In this document: positions 17,600 through 26,824 of the stretch, piece by piece | Numbering within the stretch: the stretch's first letter is position 1 | Layout of the letters: each line of letters starts with the position of its first letter | Source of the DNA: Marinoscillum sp049115815 | GTDB lineage: Bacteria > Bacteroidota > Bacteroidia > Cytophagales > Cyclobacteriaceae | DNA: 64,000 nt | Direction of reading: 5' to 3' | Assembly (NCBI GenBank): GCA_049115815.1 | Contig: JAGDZO010000005.1 | Location: forward strand, 248,001 to 312,000 | Program-made: the position numbers and the translations under genes | Notes under the pieces: generated by a model | The model's input: only the letters and a program-made list of their open reading frames with translations | Database searches by the model: none | Told to the model about the DNA's origin: nothing

Positions 17600-18201
17600 T
17601 CTTCTCGAATTTCAATTTTCACGTCTGCCATTAGTTCTGTTTTCTTCAGCAATATTGGGCAGTCTTCATCTTTGAGCATCATAGTGAATACGCACCGGTC
17701 AGTATAGGTCTTGTCCAAATAGGTAATATCAATATCACCCAAAACACGCTCCACTTCGCTGGTACTGTCATAACCAAAATCAATCTTGACTTCCTTCTTG
17801 GCATAAATGGTTTTGAAGGTTGCATTGTTGAGCGCGTCTTCAGCCGCGATCTTATATGCGCTGATCAACCCTCCAACTCCCAGTTTGGTGCCCCCAAAAT
17901 ACCTCACTACCACCACCAAGGTATTGGTAAGCTCTTTGGATCTGATTTGACCTAAAATCGGATCTCCGGCTGAGTGGTTGGGTTCACCATCGTCATTGGC
18001 TCTAAATGACTGCTTCTTCAATCCGATCACATAGGCATAGCAATAATGCCTAGCGTCATAGTATGTCTTTCTAAGATTGTCCAAGACATCCTTAACGGAA
18101 TCCTCCGAATCTACCGGAATGGCAAATGACAGGAACTTGCTCCCTTTCTCTTTTAAGAAGCCTTCTGAAGGGGCTGTGATGGTGGTGAACTGATTCTTCA
18201 A
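17596..18201 (-). CDS. YigZ / IMPACT family protein (UPF0029)
   Basis: The 201-residue protein has the IMPACT N-terminal domain with ARHYCYAYVIG (about 50-60), RANDDGEPNHSAGDPILGQI (about 67-86), and VVRYFGGTKLGVGGLISAYK (about 98-117). A smaller C-terminal domain of the DUF1949 type follows. Eukaryotic IMPACT regulates Gcn2; the bacterial role is not known. The 17596 end overlaps the exonuclease stop by 4 bp. The TPR-like gene stops only 5 bp upstream on the same strand, so they may form a pair. Confidence 0.9.
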   Translation of the reverse strand: MKNQFTTITAPSEGFLKEKGSKFLSFAIPVDSEDSVKDVLDNLRKTYYDARHYCYAYVIGLKKQSFRANDDGEPNHSAGDPILGQIRSKELTNTLVVVVRYFGGTKLGVGGLISAYKIAAEDALNNATFKTIYAKKEVKIDFGYDSTSEVERVLGDIDITYLDKTYTDRCVFTMMLKDEDCPILLKKTELMADVKIEIRED

Positions 18202-18206
18202 ATGGC

Positions 18207-19370
18207 TTATTCTAAACTATCCAATAACATCTCAGCCTCCTTGATCAAAGATTCCGCATCTGATTCATCTATCACCCATTCAAGATTAGCTCGAGCTAAA
18301 TCTGATTCCTTTCGCTGCAAATAGACCCTACCTAGTCCCAAATAGGCAAGATCACGATAGAATTCTCCGTAATCGGGAATGGACTTCCAATATTCAATAG
18401 TAGCTTGATAGGAGGCAATGGCAGCTTGTGAATTCTGCTCTACTTTCTCCAGATATATTCCCTGAAATGAAGCTCCAGCCAATTTGTAATACGGTCGCTT
18501 TGACAACTTCAGATCATTGATCATTTGTAAGGGCGCTTGCCTAATGTCCTCTCCTGTGAGCAATGATTCTAGAAGTTTGGTCTTCATGTACAGGTTTTGT
18601 GGATATTCTCTAGTCAGGCTCCATAGATACTTCTGCGCCTTGGCAGGCTCATATTCATATCTCAAATAGATATACGCCATGTAGACATGAGCTTCCACAT
18701 TGGTCAGCACCGCCTTTTTCGTCGCTTCATCTATCTGCTTGAGACCCAACTTCACATCACCTCCTCTGAAAAACCAAAGTAGTGGTTTAAAGGCTGGATA
18801 TTTCTCTGGATACTTTTCTCTGAAATAATTGTAAACCCCTGTTGTCAATAAAAACTCCGGAATCTTATCGGACAATTCAAACCCTTTTTTGACTAAATCA
18901 TAGGCCTTACCAGCCTCACCAATAGCCTTCATATAATGTCCCTCATCTGCATAATACTCTGCAAGCAATCCGCGAGCAGACATCTCAAAGAAGATAGCTT
19001 CCGGGTGCGTCTGTCGACCCCCATCTAATGTTGCAGATAGTTTGATAACCTCCCTAAGTTCTCCACTAAAGGTTTTAAACACAGAATCTACCGTCACCAA
19101 AGGGATGTTCTCCCATAGTACCTTGAGCGCACGCATCATAGGTACTGCTGGGTGTTTGCCTAGCTCTGCCTCAACTCTGCTGATGTAATATTGAGCCGAA
19201 TCTTTATTTAGATTGTAGATATTGTGCACACCCGAACTGACCAACGACATTCTTTCAGGATGATCGAATAGCTGTGCATGGGTCAAATGACCAAAAATTA
19301 GTAGAATGGCGGTTACTACTGTTTTCAAGTTGACTTTAGGGTGGATTATTTTGGATAAATACAAGAGCAA
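18207..19370 (-). CDS. Exported TPR-like repeat protein, function unknown
   Basis: The 387-residue frame carries a signal peptide (VVTAILLIFGHLTHAQ, residues about 18-33). A TTG codon at residue 16 (LKTVVTAILL) is an alternative start that would give a tidier signal. The mature part is mostly alpha-helical, with TPR-like pairs such as YYADEGHYMKAIGEAGKAYD and ALTNVEAHVYMAYIYLRYEY-type units, and a last repeat LAYLGLGRVYLQRKESDLAR. Scaffold or envelope-maintenance roles are typical of such proteins, but I do not recognise this one. It lies just upstream of yigZ, with a 5-bp gap. Confidence 0.75.
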   Translation of the reverse strand: MLLYLSKIIHPKVNLKTVVTAILLIFGHLTHAQLFDHPERMSLVSSGVHNIYNLNKDSAQYYISRVEAELGKHPAVPMMRALKVLWENIPLVTVDSVFKTFSGELREVIKLSATLDGGRQTHPEAIFFEMSARGLLAEYYADEGHYMKAIGEAGKAYDLVKKGFELSDKIPEFLLTTGVYNYFREKYPEKYPAFKPLLWFFRGGDVKLGLKQIDEATKKAVLTNVEAHVYMAYIYLRYEYEPAKAQKYLWSLTREYPQNLYMKTKLLESLLTGEDIRQAPLQMINDLKLSKRPYYKLAGASFQGIYLEKVEQNSQAAIASYQATIEYWKSIPDYGEFYRDLAYLGLGRVYLQRKESDLARANLEWVIDESDAESLIKEAEMLLDSLE

Positions 19371-19437
19371 TTTACTTGAGGCTTTTCAAACAGGGAACAC
19401 TATTGCCGACTAACTTTAGGACACGATAAGTTCAAAA

Positions 19438-20301
19438 ATGGATGGCATTGGCCAAATGCCCAGTTATATGATATATTCTCAAAAAGCATATACGGATTTA
19501 CACGATTACCTAAATCTTCAACGGTTTGAAACCGATGAAATTACCATGTGCTTCGAATTAATTGATGGTAAGGCTATCTGCTTGCCTTACAGTCCGTGTG
19601 GAGGCATTTCGGTGAGTAGTATTAGTGAAGAGAAGTTCCTTTCAACTTACGAATTGTGGGAGAATGAACTAAAATCAAAAGGAATTGAGACTGTTGAAAT
19701 CACCCTTCCGATCGAGGTTTATGACACCATAGAAAAATCGTGGTTAATCTCCTTAGGTTATGAAGTTTCGCAATCCGAAACAGCGCATTATCTCCCATTG
19801 TCTGGCAAATGTGAATCTCGAATGCACGAAATGCAATTACGGAAGCTGAAAAAACTGACCCAACTTAGATATCAAGAGATAAACCCCAACGAACTGCCCA
19901 GCATCTATCGCTTCATCCAATGCAATAGGTCCAAAAAAGATATTCCACTTAATGTGTCACTGGAGTCATTAGAGAAGATGTTTGCTGCTTTGCCTGAGCA
20001 TTACCAAATCCATGCAGCTTATGTAGGTGATGCTTTGGTGGCATGCTGCATCATGGTGATTCCATCGGAAGATGTCGGCTACTATTTCTTACCGGCCTCT
20101 TCTTTTGACAAGCACTCAATGAGCCCGATGGTGGGTCTGATCTACTACATGTATTATTATTACCAAAGCCGCCATTTTAGGTATTTAGATTTGGGAATCT
20201 CATCCATTTTAGGAGCTCCGCAAGAAAGTCTCATTGCCTTCAAAGAGAGAATGGGTGGCACACGTACATCCAGACTCACTTACCTCAAATCAATCCAATA
20301 A
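19438..20301 (+). CDS. GNAT/FemAB-like acyltransferase
   Basis: The 287-residue protein has the doubled acyltransferase layout. An N-terminal half is diverged (ICLPYSPCGGISVSS near 42-56). In the C-terminal half, KLTQLRYQEINPNELPSIYR is followed by AAYVGDALVACCIMVIP (near 194-210) and YRYLDLGISSILGAP-like strand residues near 253-267. This suits a FemAB-like or GNAT enzyme transferring an amino acid or acyl group to a sugar or peptide. There is no signal. Its end overlaps the convergent GT4 gene by 12 bp. Neighbouring glycosyltransferases and a sulfotransferase suggest a part in surface-polymer decoration (inference). Confidence 0.7.
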   Translation: MDGIGQMPSYMIYSQKAYTDLHDYLNLQRFETDEITMCFELIDGKAICLPYSPCGGISVSSISEEKFLSTYELWENELKSKGIETVEITLPIEVYDTIEKSWLISLGYEVSQSETAHYLPLSGKCESRMHEMQLRKLKKLTQLRYQEINPNELPSIYRFIQCNRSKKDIPLNVSLESLEKMFAALPEHYQIHAAYVGDALVACCIMVIPSEDVGYYFLPASSFDKHSMSPMVGLIYYMYYYYQSRHFRYLDLGISSILGAPQESLIAFKERMGGTRTSRLTYLKSIQ

Positions 20302-21465
20302 TTGAGTAAAAGCCTGCTCAAGCTGAGCGATCACTTTGTCAGAACCATACCTCTGGACATACGCTTGTCGTATATCCTTCCTTGGTGTCGAACTTGCTAT
20401 TTGGTTTTGCATTTCTTTGGCTAGTTGACATTCGTCAAATGAAACAACTCTTCCTAATTCACCTTTTATAAAATCCTCGGCACCATCCCAAGCGGTAGTG
20501 ATTATTGGCAAGCCAGTTGCTAATGCCTCCAGCATTGCCACAGGTTGATTTTCATGTAAACTGGTATTAATCAATGCGTTAGATTGCTGAAGATGTTTCC
20601 TCAACTCCTCTCGAGTACACTCTCCCATCAAGGTCACGACACCTGCCAATCCATTTTGATCAATGTATTTTTTCAAAGACCCCCGGTGCGAGCCTTCTCC
20701 CAATATCTTTAGCATGAATTGGCTACCTGTAGCCTTCAGGACTTTCGCAGCATTCAGCATCAGCTGATAGTTCTTTTGCGATTCTAAACGCCCTATGGCT
20801 ATGAAAGTAAAAACACCCCCATGTTCTTCTCCAAGGTGAAATTCATCATCATCAATATAATTGGATGTGCATAAAGATTCAATCTTATGATAGAGCAGGT
20901 CCCGCTGCAAATTGGCACTCACGGCCATCACCAAGTTAGCTTTCTGCAGTGGTGGAATGATCCACTTCTTATAATCTAACCGATAACTAGGCGTGGGAAA
21001 CGGGCTCATATGCTCCGTGATGACATATGGGATGTGATGCTTTCCGGCCAGCAGCATCGCCACATATCCAGCAGGGTGCGAAACATGGGCGTGTATGATA
21101 TCCGGTTTACCGAAATATTGGCAATAGCGTTCAAAGTTCTGCTCACAAGCGGCGAAAATTCCTTTCATATTGCCATTAGAAATCTTTCTTGTCCATGTCA
21201 GTGCTGGCGTGAAAAATTCTGCGTAATTGGCGAGCAGCAACGAATCCTTACTTTTTAGAGGGAGCTTTGAACCACGTTTGACCATGGCATCCAAAGGCTT
21301 TGAAAATCTTACCCAAAGCTTCGGCTCATGCGAACCCCATAAAGAAATTCCTATGCTCCATTCTGGCCTTTTCTTGGCCAATATGATGGCTTGTTCTTTG
21401 AAAAAAATGCCCGTAGACGGGTGACTATCTGACGGGTACCAAGACGGAATTACGAAGACTTTCAT
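20290..21465 (-). CDS. Family 4 glycosyltransferase
   Basis: The 391-residue protein has a GT-B fold. At the N-terminus, VFVIPSWYPSDSHPSTGIFF is followed by DIIHAHVSHPAGYVAML near 122-138. The C-terminal donor-binding segment has TFIAIGRLESQKNY near 220-233 and SLHENQPVAMLEALATGLP near 308-326 (E-x7-E motif). It is likely to act in capsule, O-antigen-like or exopolysaccharide synthesis. Its ATG overlaps the stop of the sulfotransferase gene as ATGA, so the pair is translationally coupled and expected to work together. Confidence 0.87.
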   Translation of the reverse strand: MKVFVIPSWYPSDSHPSTGIFFKEQAIILAKKRPEWSIGISLWGSHEPKLWVRFSKPLDAMVKRGSKLPLKSKDSLLLANYAEFFTPALTWTRKISNGNMKGIFAACEQNFERYCQYFGKPDIIHAHVSHPAGYVAMLLAGKHHIPYVITEHMSPFPTPSYRLDYKKWIIPPLQKANLVMAVSANLQRDLLYHKIESLCTSNYIDDDEFHLGEEHGGVFTFIAIGRLESQKNYQLMLNAAKVLKATGSQFMLKILGEGSHRGSLKKYIDQNGLAGVVTLMGECTREELRKHLQQSNALINTSLHENQPVAMLEALATGLPIITTAWDGAEDFIKGELGRVVSFDECQLAKEMQNQIASSTPRKDIRQAYVQRYGSDKVIAQLEQAFTQLLD

Positions 21466-22376
21466 GAGTATTCGAATCTGGCTAGGTTAGTTTTTAGTAA
21501 TCCATTTACCATGGCAAGTTCCTCTTCGGTCAAATCATCTCGATAATTACCAATAGACGACTTAAATACAGGTTTTTGCAGGTTTCTATGCTGAGGCTCG
21601 AGATAGAGTGAGTTTTGAAGATCAATGCGATGAAAGTCTAACATCTCCATTTGAAATTCTATGTTCAGAAAATTACAAATTTCGTGGAGTTTGGCTTCTG
21701 GTTGACTGACCAATTCTTCGTATTTCACTAGCAATACGTCCGTCCTCTTTCTCAACCAATCATACTTATCGATAGAGTTCAACCAATGCTTGGCAGATTT
21801 TTCAGGATCGCTCAATTCGCCCAAGTATGAACCTCCTTTTTTATTAGAGGCCACCACGTCCCTACCATCTCTAAGGAGAAAGATATACTTCGACTTGGGG
21901 AAAACTGAGTAGATCTCTGGGGCGTAAAGTGTATTGAGTGGAGTCGTGTCTCCCCAAGTCGTAAATCGCTGAGATTTGCCACCATATGTCCGATATATCA
22001 AATCAATCACTGACTCAAGATCCCGGCTTGGAGTATTGTTGAGCAGATCAAACACATCCTCAGCAAAAAAATCCCAAGTGTGGCTTCCAGTAACAGGCAT
22101 CAGCTCACCTGTAATGATCTTGACCAGATCGCGCCAGATCAGAAAATTATAGAGTTTAAACTTGATGATACTATTGCCCAAAAAATACTGCTCCGATGGC
22201 AAAAAAACCTCCGAGTGTTGGTTGAGCATCCGGTTGAGCATGGTGCTCCCGTTTCTTCCTGAACCTAATACAAAAAAAGGGAGATGGTCTAAGGGACTCT
22301 GCGCCTTTATCGGATATTTCCTGGGGAGTAAATCCGATATCAATTGTAGTCGTCTGGCTAATTTTATTCTCCTCAT
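21462..22376 (-). CDS. Sulfotransferase (sulfotransfer_1/3 type)
   Basis: The 304-residue protein has a clear P-loop for PAPS, FFVLGSGRNGSTMLNRML (about 33-50). The 3'-phosphate site is SKYIFLLRDGRDVVASNKKG (about 161-180). Later lies LLVKYEELVSQPEAKLHEIC, typical of sulfotransferases. The N-terminus is basic and lacks a signal peptide. It should move sulfate from PAPS to a glycan or lipid. It is coupled to the glycosyltransferase downstream by an ATGA overlap. The divergent GT2 gene starts only 23 bp away, so both promoters must lie inside or very near coding sequence. Confidence 0.85.
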   Translation of the reverse strand: MRRIKLARRLQLISDLLPRKYPIKAQSPLDHLPFFVLGSGRNGSTMLNRMLNQHSEVFLPSEQYFLGNSIIKFKLYNFLIWRDLVKIITGELMPVTGSHTWDFFAEDVFDLLNNTPSRDLESVIDLIYRTYGGKSQRFTTWGDTTPLNTLYAPEIYSVFPKSKYIFLLRDGRDVVASNKKGGSYLGELSDPEKSAKHWLNSIDKYDWLRKRTDVLLVKYEELVSQPEAKLHEICNFLNIEFQMEMLDFHRIDLQNSLYLEPQHRNLQKPVFKSSIGNYRDDLTEEELAMVNGLLKTNLARFEYS

Positions 22377-22399
22377 ATTTGTGATTGCAACGGAAATTT

Positions 22400-23302
22400 A
22401 TGGATTCTCTCCCTTTAGTTTCAATTATCTGCCTCTGTTATAACCAAAAAAGATTCGTGACTTCAGCCATACGATCCGCGCTGAGTCAGACTTATGCCAA
22501 CATCGAGGTAATCGTGGTGGATGATGCCAGTACTGACGGCAGTCAAGAGGAGATCAGAGCAACGATCGGTCAAAAGAACGTCCGCTTCATTTCCCTTGAG
22601 CGAAACGTTGGCAATTGCGCAGCATTCAATCGTGGATTTGAGATAAGCAACGGAGAGTATGTAATCGATTTGGCTGGTGATGACCTACTGCTCCCGACTC
22701 GTGTCGAATTGGGGATCAATGATTTCATCAACGCTTTTGATAAAGCTGGGGTACATTTTACTGACGCATTCTACATCAACGAAGATGGCCAACCTACCGG
22801 CACGCATTATGATCGCAACCCCGATGGTCAGTTAGTATCAGCCATTCCGCAAGGGGATATTTACCAAGACCTGATAGAGCGCTATTTCATCTGTCCTCCA
22901 TCAATGATGATAAAAAGCGATGTACTTAAGTCGCTCGGAGGGTACAACGAATCACTGCATTATGAGGATTTTGATTTTTGGATTCGTTCCTCGAGAAACT
23001 TCCAATACATTTTCAATCCCGCTCCCTTGGTGAAGTACCGCCGGGTCAAAAAATCGCATAGTAGTAGTCAGACCAAATGGCGAACTGCCCACCTGCTAAC
23101 GACATTTCAAGTATGCGAAAAAATATTTGAGTTGAACAAAACTCCTGCGGAGCATCAGGCCCTAATCAAAAGATGTCAGTATGAAATAAGACAATGTCTG
23201 AAGACTTTTAACTGGGGATTGATTTTCAAATACCGTAAACTCATCAAAGAAGCCAAATATTCCTATCGGCGGTTGTCATCAGACTCAAGCATCGAACAAT
23301 AA
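22400..23302 (+). CDS. Family 2 glycosyltransferase
   Basis: Starting at the ATG at 22400 gives 300 residues; an upstream TTG would add five. The GT-A core is complete: LVSIICLCYNQKRFV (about 5-19), IEVIVVDDASTDGSQEE, and DLAGDDLLLP near 96-105. Later lies HYEDFDFWIRSSRNF, the acceptor-side acidic motif. It transfers a sugar in surface glycan assembly, presumably with the neighbouring GT4 and sulfotransferase (inference). The 3' end overlaps rsgA by 40 bp in convergent orientation. Confidence 0.88.
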   Translation: MDSLPLVSIICLCYNQKRFVTSAIRSALSQTYANIEVIVVDDASTDGSQEEIRATIGQKNVRFISLERNVGNCAAFNRGFEISNGEYVIDLAGDDLLLPTRVELGINDFINAFDKAGVHFTDAFYINEDGQPTGTHYDRNPDGQLVSAIPQGDIYQDLIERYFICPPSMMIKSDVLKSLGGYNESLHYEDFDFWIRSSRNFQYIFNPAPLVKYRRVKKSHSSSQTKWRTAHLLTTFQVCEKIFELNKTPAEHQALIKRCQYEIRQCLKTFNWGLIFKYRKLIKEAKYSYRRLSSDSSIEQ

Positions 23303-24177
23303 CTGTAATAGCGCTCTTGAGTAATTTGGCCTTCTTCGATGGACGCCTTTACAGCGCAACCCGGTTCATTGACATGAAGACAATTGTTGAACCTACAATC
23401 CCCAAGAATGCTTCTCATTTCGGGGAAATAATGACCCAGTTCTTCGGGATCAATTTCTGATAAGCCAAGCTCCTTTATCCCTGGCGTATCTATAATGGCG
23501 GATTGCTCATTGAGGAAAAACATCTCCGCAAACGTAGTAGTGTGTACCCCTTTATTGGCAAAAGCCGAAATCTCCGAGGTTTTCTGACTGATCTCTGGCA
23601 AGAGGTGGTTGATCAAGGTAGATTTTCCTGAGCCAGAATGTCCCGAAAGCAAAGTGGTCTTACCTTCCAGCAATTCGCTCAGTTCTTTGGGGATTTCATT
23701 CTCTATAAACGAGGAGAACAGACACTGATAACCAACTTTCTTTTCATAGATAAACTGCAGGTATTTGGCCTCATCTTTACCATCATCATCTAGCAGATCG
23801 ATCTTATTGAAAATGATAATCCCGGGAATCCGATAAGCTTCCAAAGTCACCAAAAAACGATCAATGAAACCGAGCGAGGTGCGTGGCTCTTTGAGTGTGG
23901 CAATCATGATGGCCTGGTCAAGATTGGAAGCAATCAAATGATCGTGATGCTTTTTGCGCGGTGATTTTCTAATGATATAATTCCTTCGATCTTCGATCTC
24001 CGAAATCATCCATTCGTCTCCCTGCTCTTCAAGCGTGACCCAATCACCTACAGCTATTGGGTTGGTAATCTTTTTGTTGTCCAACTTAAATTTTCCGCGC
24101 AAGCGAGCCTCTACCTCTTCAGTATCAGTCTTTACACGATACCACGATCCGGTAGATTTGGTCACCAATCCTCTCAT
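23263..24177 (-). CDS. rsgA: Ribosome small-subunit-dependent GTPase A
   Basis: The 304-residue protein has an N-terminal OB domain, a circularly permuted GTPase domain (NKID at 124-127, P-loop GHSGSGKST at 179-187, DTPG at 230-233), and a zinc finger with Cys261, Cys266, His268 and Cys274. RsgA checks late 30S ribosome maturation and releases RbfA; its GTPase is stimulated by the 30S subunit. The ATG overlaps the stop of waaA by 4 bp (ATGA). It is convergent with the GT2 gene. Confidence 0.95.
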   Translation of the reverse strand: MRGLVTKSTGSWYRVKTDTEEVEARLRGKFKLDNKKITNPIAVGDWVTLEEQGDEWMISEIEDRRNYIIRKSPRKKHHDHLIASNLDQAIMIATLKEPRTSLGFIDRFLVTLEAYRIPGIIIFNKIDLLDDDGKDEAKYLQFIYEKKVGYQCLFSSFIENEIPKELSELLEGKTTLLSGHSGSGKSTLINHLLPEISQKTSEISAFANKGVHTTTFAEMFFLNEQSAIIDTPGIKELGLSEIDPEELGHYFPEMRSILGDCRFNNCLHVNEPGCAVKASIEEGQITQERYYSYCSMLESDDNRR

Positions 24178-25409
24178 ACAATCTCAGCTATTTTGGACAT
24201 GATCTTTTGGGTCGCTCCAGCATTTTCTGATACAAACTTACGTGAGTTCTTGCCAATCGTTTCTCGAAAGTCCAAATCCGATATCAATCTATCGATCAAC
24301 ACCTGCAATTCTTCTTGGCTCGCAAAGTCAAATCCTCCTTTGGCGTCAAGAATTCCTTTCACCTCTAGAAACTTCGAATTATTTGAATGTTGCTGAAACA
24401 ACACCGGCTTGCCGTGAGCAGCAGGCTCTAGTATGTTGTGAAGCGCTCCTCGAGAACCTCCTCCGACTATGGTAATATCTGCTATGGAATATACGCTTGA
24501 CAACATGCCCATGGTATCCAGAATCAATATTTCTGCATTGATTCGCTCTGTGGGTGTGGCCGTGCTAAAGCGGGTACCTGACAAGTGATCGAAATGAGCA
24601 AGTGCATTTTCATCAATATGATGGGTCGCAATGATGAAACGCACCTGCTCTCGCAATGACAAAATCACATCATTCAGTATGCCCAAATCTGAAGACCATA
24701 TACTACCTAGTACGATGGTGAATTTTTCAGTCTTAAGTGTTGATAGTTCCAATTTTGGTTTTTTAGAATTGGCGATCTCCATCACCCTATCAAATCGAGT
24801 ATCTCCGGCAAGGGTAACATTTTCAAAACCATATTTTGACAAGAGAGCTAGTGACTCTTCGTTTTGCACAAAAAAATGATCGAATGCCTGAAAGGCTTTC
24901 TTGAAGAAATATCCATACGGCTCAAAATAAAACTGGTTTTTTCTAAATACTGCTGAGATCAATATTGCTGGTATTTGTCGTTTTCGGATCTGTATCAAGT
25001 AGTGATACCATAATTCATACTTGATGAAAATGGCTAATTCTGGCTTAACCAAATCCAGAAATTTCGACGCATTTTGGTGGCTGTCAAACGGTAGATAATG
25101 AACTAAATCCTGGGTATTTGACCTTTTAACTACTTCATAACCTGAAGGTGAATAAAAGGTAATTAACAGAAGATGCTCTGGGCGCTCTGATTTGAGGGAT
25201 GTGATAATGGGTAAAGCCTGCTCGTATTCTCCTAGAGAAGCCAAATGTAGCCAAATGGTAGGTTGGGTATTTTTCTCAAGTTCAATTCGAAGCGATTCGA
25301 AAATCCCTTTTCTGCTTTGTATGAATCGCTTAGCTCTAGGATGCCAAAGCGCTACCAAAGCGAGCAGCAGCTGATAAAGCCACAAGTTCAAATCATACAA
25401 GTAACGCAT
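24174..25409 (-). CDS. waaA: 3-deoxy-D-manno-octulosonic acid (Kdo) transferase
   Basis: The 411-residue GT-B enzyme adds Kdo from CMP-Kdo to lipid A in the inner membrane. It has an N-terminal hydrophobic anchor (LWLYQLLLALVALW, about 8-21). The acceptor motif LHLASLGEYEQALP (about 54-67) includes the catalytic Glu. The C-terminal CMP-binding segment is VGGGSRGALHNILEPAAHGK (about 316-335). Length fits. A terminator-like hairpin in the gap upstream belongs to the gene at 25492. waaA and rsgA form a coupled pair. Confidence 0.93.
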   Translation of the reverse strand: MRYLYDLNLWLYQLLLALVALWHPRAKRFIQSRKGIFESLRIELEKNTQPTIWLHLASLGEYEQALPIITSLKSERPEHLLLITFYSPSGYEVVKRSNTQDLVHYLPFDSHQNASKFLDLVKPELAIFIKYELWYHYLIQIRKRQIPAILISAVFRKNQFYFEPYGYFFKKAFQAFDHFFVQNEESLALLSKYGFENVTLAGDTRFDRVMEIANSKKPKLELSTLKTEKFTIVLGSIWSSDLGILNDVILSLREQVRFIIATHHIDENALAHFDHLSGTRFSTATPTERINAEILILDTMGMLSSVYSIADITIVGGGSRGALHNILEPAAHGKPVLFQQHSNNSKFLEVKGILDAKGGFDFASQEELQVLIDRLISDLDFRETIGKNSRKFVSENAGATQKIMSKIAEIV

Positions 25410-25438
25410 GTGCGAAAGTAGGCAATGCCTTGAGAATG

Positions 25439-25467
25439 AAAAAAGGCCACTTCAAATGAAATGGCCC
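25439..25467 (-). terminator. Terminator of the outer-membrane protein gene
   Basis: On the - strand GGCCAT/GTGGCC arms with an intervening loop of about 12 nt are followed by six T. It sits between the stop of the gene at 25492 and the start of waaA. Confidence 0.7.
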
Positions 25468-25491
25468 TATAATTATTGCATTAAGGTCTTT

Positions 25492-26094
25492 TTACTTCCC
25501 AAAAAGCTTGTAACCTACTGAAAGTTGGAAGGTGCGATTTTTTGCCTCTACACCTACGCCATCATTGACATCCGAAAGGCCAATCACATAACGAGCACTA
25601 AAGCTCAAACCGAAAGGCGCATCCCATCCTGCACCCAAAGCTGCACTAACATCAGAGTCTTTATAACTGTCCTTGCTGATCTTGGTAGTTCCTCCTGAGC
25701 CGTCAGGAATTTCACCATCCACTGAAATCAACGTGCCGAACTGTGGACCTGCTTGCAAATGAAGCCCTAAAGGCAAATAGAATTTCACCATAATAGGGAT
25801 ATCTAGATAAACAAAATCTTGGGAAAAATCAGACTTCACACCGGCAAGGTCGAATTCTCCAGCTGTACCCCTCACAGAATACAAAACTTCCGGCTGGATG
25901 CCAATCATAGCCACTTTTGCCAATGCATATGCACCAATATGGAAACCCGTAGTTGACTCATACGATGCTAATGGGTCATCAGCATTTATACTTGCTAAAT
26001 TCAATCCACCTTTCACTCCTATTTGAGCTTTGAACTGAGCAGTTCCAATAAGTGCTATGCAGACTAATGTAAGTGTTGCGATATATTTCATCAT
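25492..26094 (-). CDS. Outer-membrane beta-barrel protein (PorT-like family)
   Basis: The 200-residue protein has a signal peptide (IATLTLVCIALIGTAQ) and an alternating-strand pattern typical of 8-stranded barrels: QIGVKGGLNLASINAD near 23-38, GFHIGAYALAKVAMIGIQPEVLYS-type strands, and a C-terminal RTFQLSVGYKLFGK that ends with an aromatic-rich strand. PorT-like proteins are common in Bacteroidota and have diverse or unknown roles; the family name does not imply type IX secretion. It is monocistronic with its own promoter and terminator. Confidence 0.85.
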   Translation of the reverse strand: MMKYIATLTLVCIALIGTAQFKAQIGVKGGLNLASINADDPLASYESTTGFHIGAYALAKVAMIGIQPEVLYSVRGTAGEFDLAGVKSDFSQDFVYLDIPIMVKFYLPLGLHLQAGPQFGTLISVDGEIPDGSGGTTKISKDSYKDSDVSAALGAGWDAPFGLSFSARYVIGLSDVNDGVGVEAKNRTFQLSVGYKLFGK

Positions 26095-26115
26095 ATTCTA
26101 GTTTTTATGTTTACC

Positions 26116-26123
26116 CAAAATTA
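26116..26123 (-). promoter_or_regulatory. Candidate -7 element upstream of the outer-membrane barrel gene
   Basis: Minus-strand TAATTTTG matches TAnnTTTG fully. It lies 21 bp before the start codon. No good -33 box is seen at the usual distance, so confidence is limited. Confidence 0.45.
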
Positions 26124-26223
26124 TCTGAATATTGACAATCGCCTAATAAATTGGATAAAACTTACCATTCGACCTACCGATTGATACGTATAGGCGCTAC
26201 CGCAAAACGGGTATTTTGCGACA

Positions 26224-26250
26224 GATAATGGTATTGACTAGACCATTATC
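26224..26250. promoter_or_regulatory. Perfect 9-bp inverted repeat upstream of a lipoprotein gene
   Basis: GATAATGGT and ACCATTATC are perfect arms separated by 9 nt. The element lies 44 bp upstream of the ATG of the lipoprotein gene at 26294 and between two divergent genes. It could be an operator or a leader hairpin. Confidence 0.35.
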
Positions 26251-26293
26251 CCACATATGCCATCTAGTATTGCATGAACTAAAACAAACAATT

Positions 26294-26806
26294 ATGAAAA
26301 ACACACTAAAATTCGCCTATTTACTTTTCGTTCTTCCATTCTTGTTTTCGTGTACAGAAGAAGAAGGTGGAGAAGGAGCAACAGCCGATCTTACTGGCAC
26401 TTGGACTTATGAATCTGCAACTTTTGATGTCAAAGTGGGAGATGAAGATTTCATAACATACCTAAAGAGAGAATTATCATTGCCAGATGCGCAAGCTCAG
26501 GAATTTCAAACGAGCTTAGAAACAGCTGCCAACATTTTTAATGGAATTACTTTGACATTCAATAGTAACGGAACTTATGATGCAGTATTCGACGGTGATA
26601 GTTCTAATGGAAAATGGGCTTTAAATGATGCAGGGGATAAGCTAACGATAGATGCTGGCACAGAAGATGAATCCGTTATGGATGTCTATACATTATCCAG
26701 TTCTACTTTCGTATTTGGCGTTACAGAAACTGAAATAGATGATTTGAATGGAGATAATATAGACGAAACCATCTCTATCAACGTAAGAATCACACTCACT
26801 AAGTAA
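26294..26806 (+). CDS. Lipocalin-like lipoprotein
   Basis: The ATG at 26294 gives 170 residues with a lipobox (LPFLFSC, Cys18) and the acidic EEEGGEG linker of Bacteroidota lipoproteins. An in-frame ATG 78 bp upstream would hide the signal and was rejected. The mature part opens with DLTGTWTYESATFD and has NGTYDAVFDGDSSNGKWALN and GDKLTIDAG, the layout of a lipocalin-like domain (DUF4923/lipocalin_4 type), which binds small hydrophobic ligands. No ligand can be named. It is monocistronic and faces a large bidirectional hairpin. Confidence 0.8.
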   Translation: MKNTLKFAYLLFVLPFLFSCTEEEGGEGATADLTGTWTYESATFDVKVGDEDFITYLKRELSLPDAQAQEFQTSLETAANIFNGITLTFNSNGTYDAVFDGDSSNGKWALNDAGDKLTIDAGTEDESVMDVYTLSSSTFVFGVTETEIDDLNGDNIDETISINVRITLTK

Positions 26807-26824
26807 TCCTCACAAAAGCAAAAA

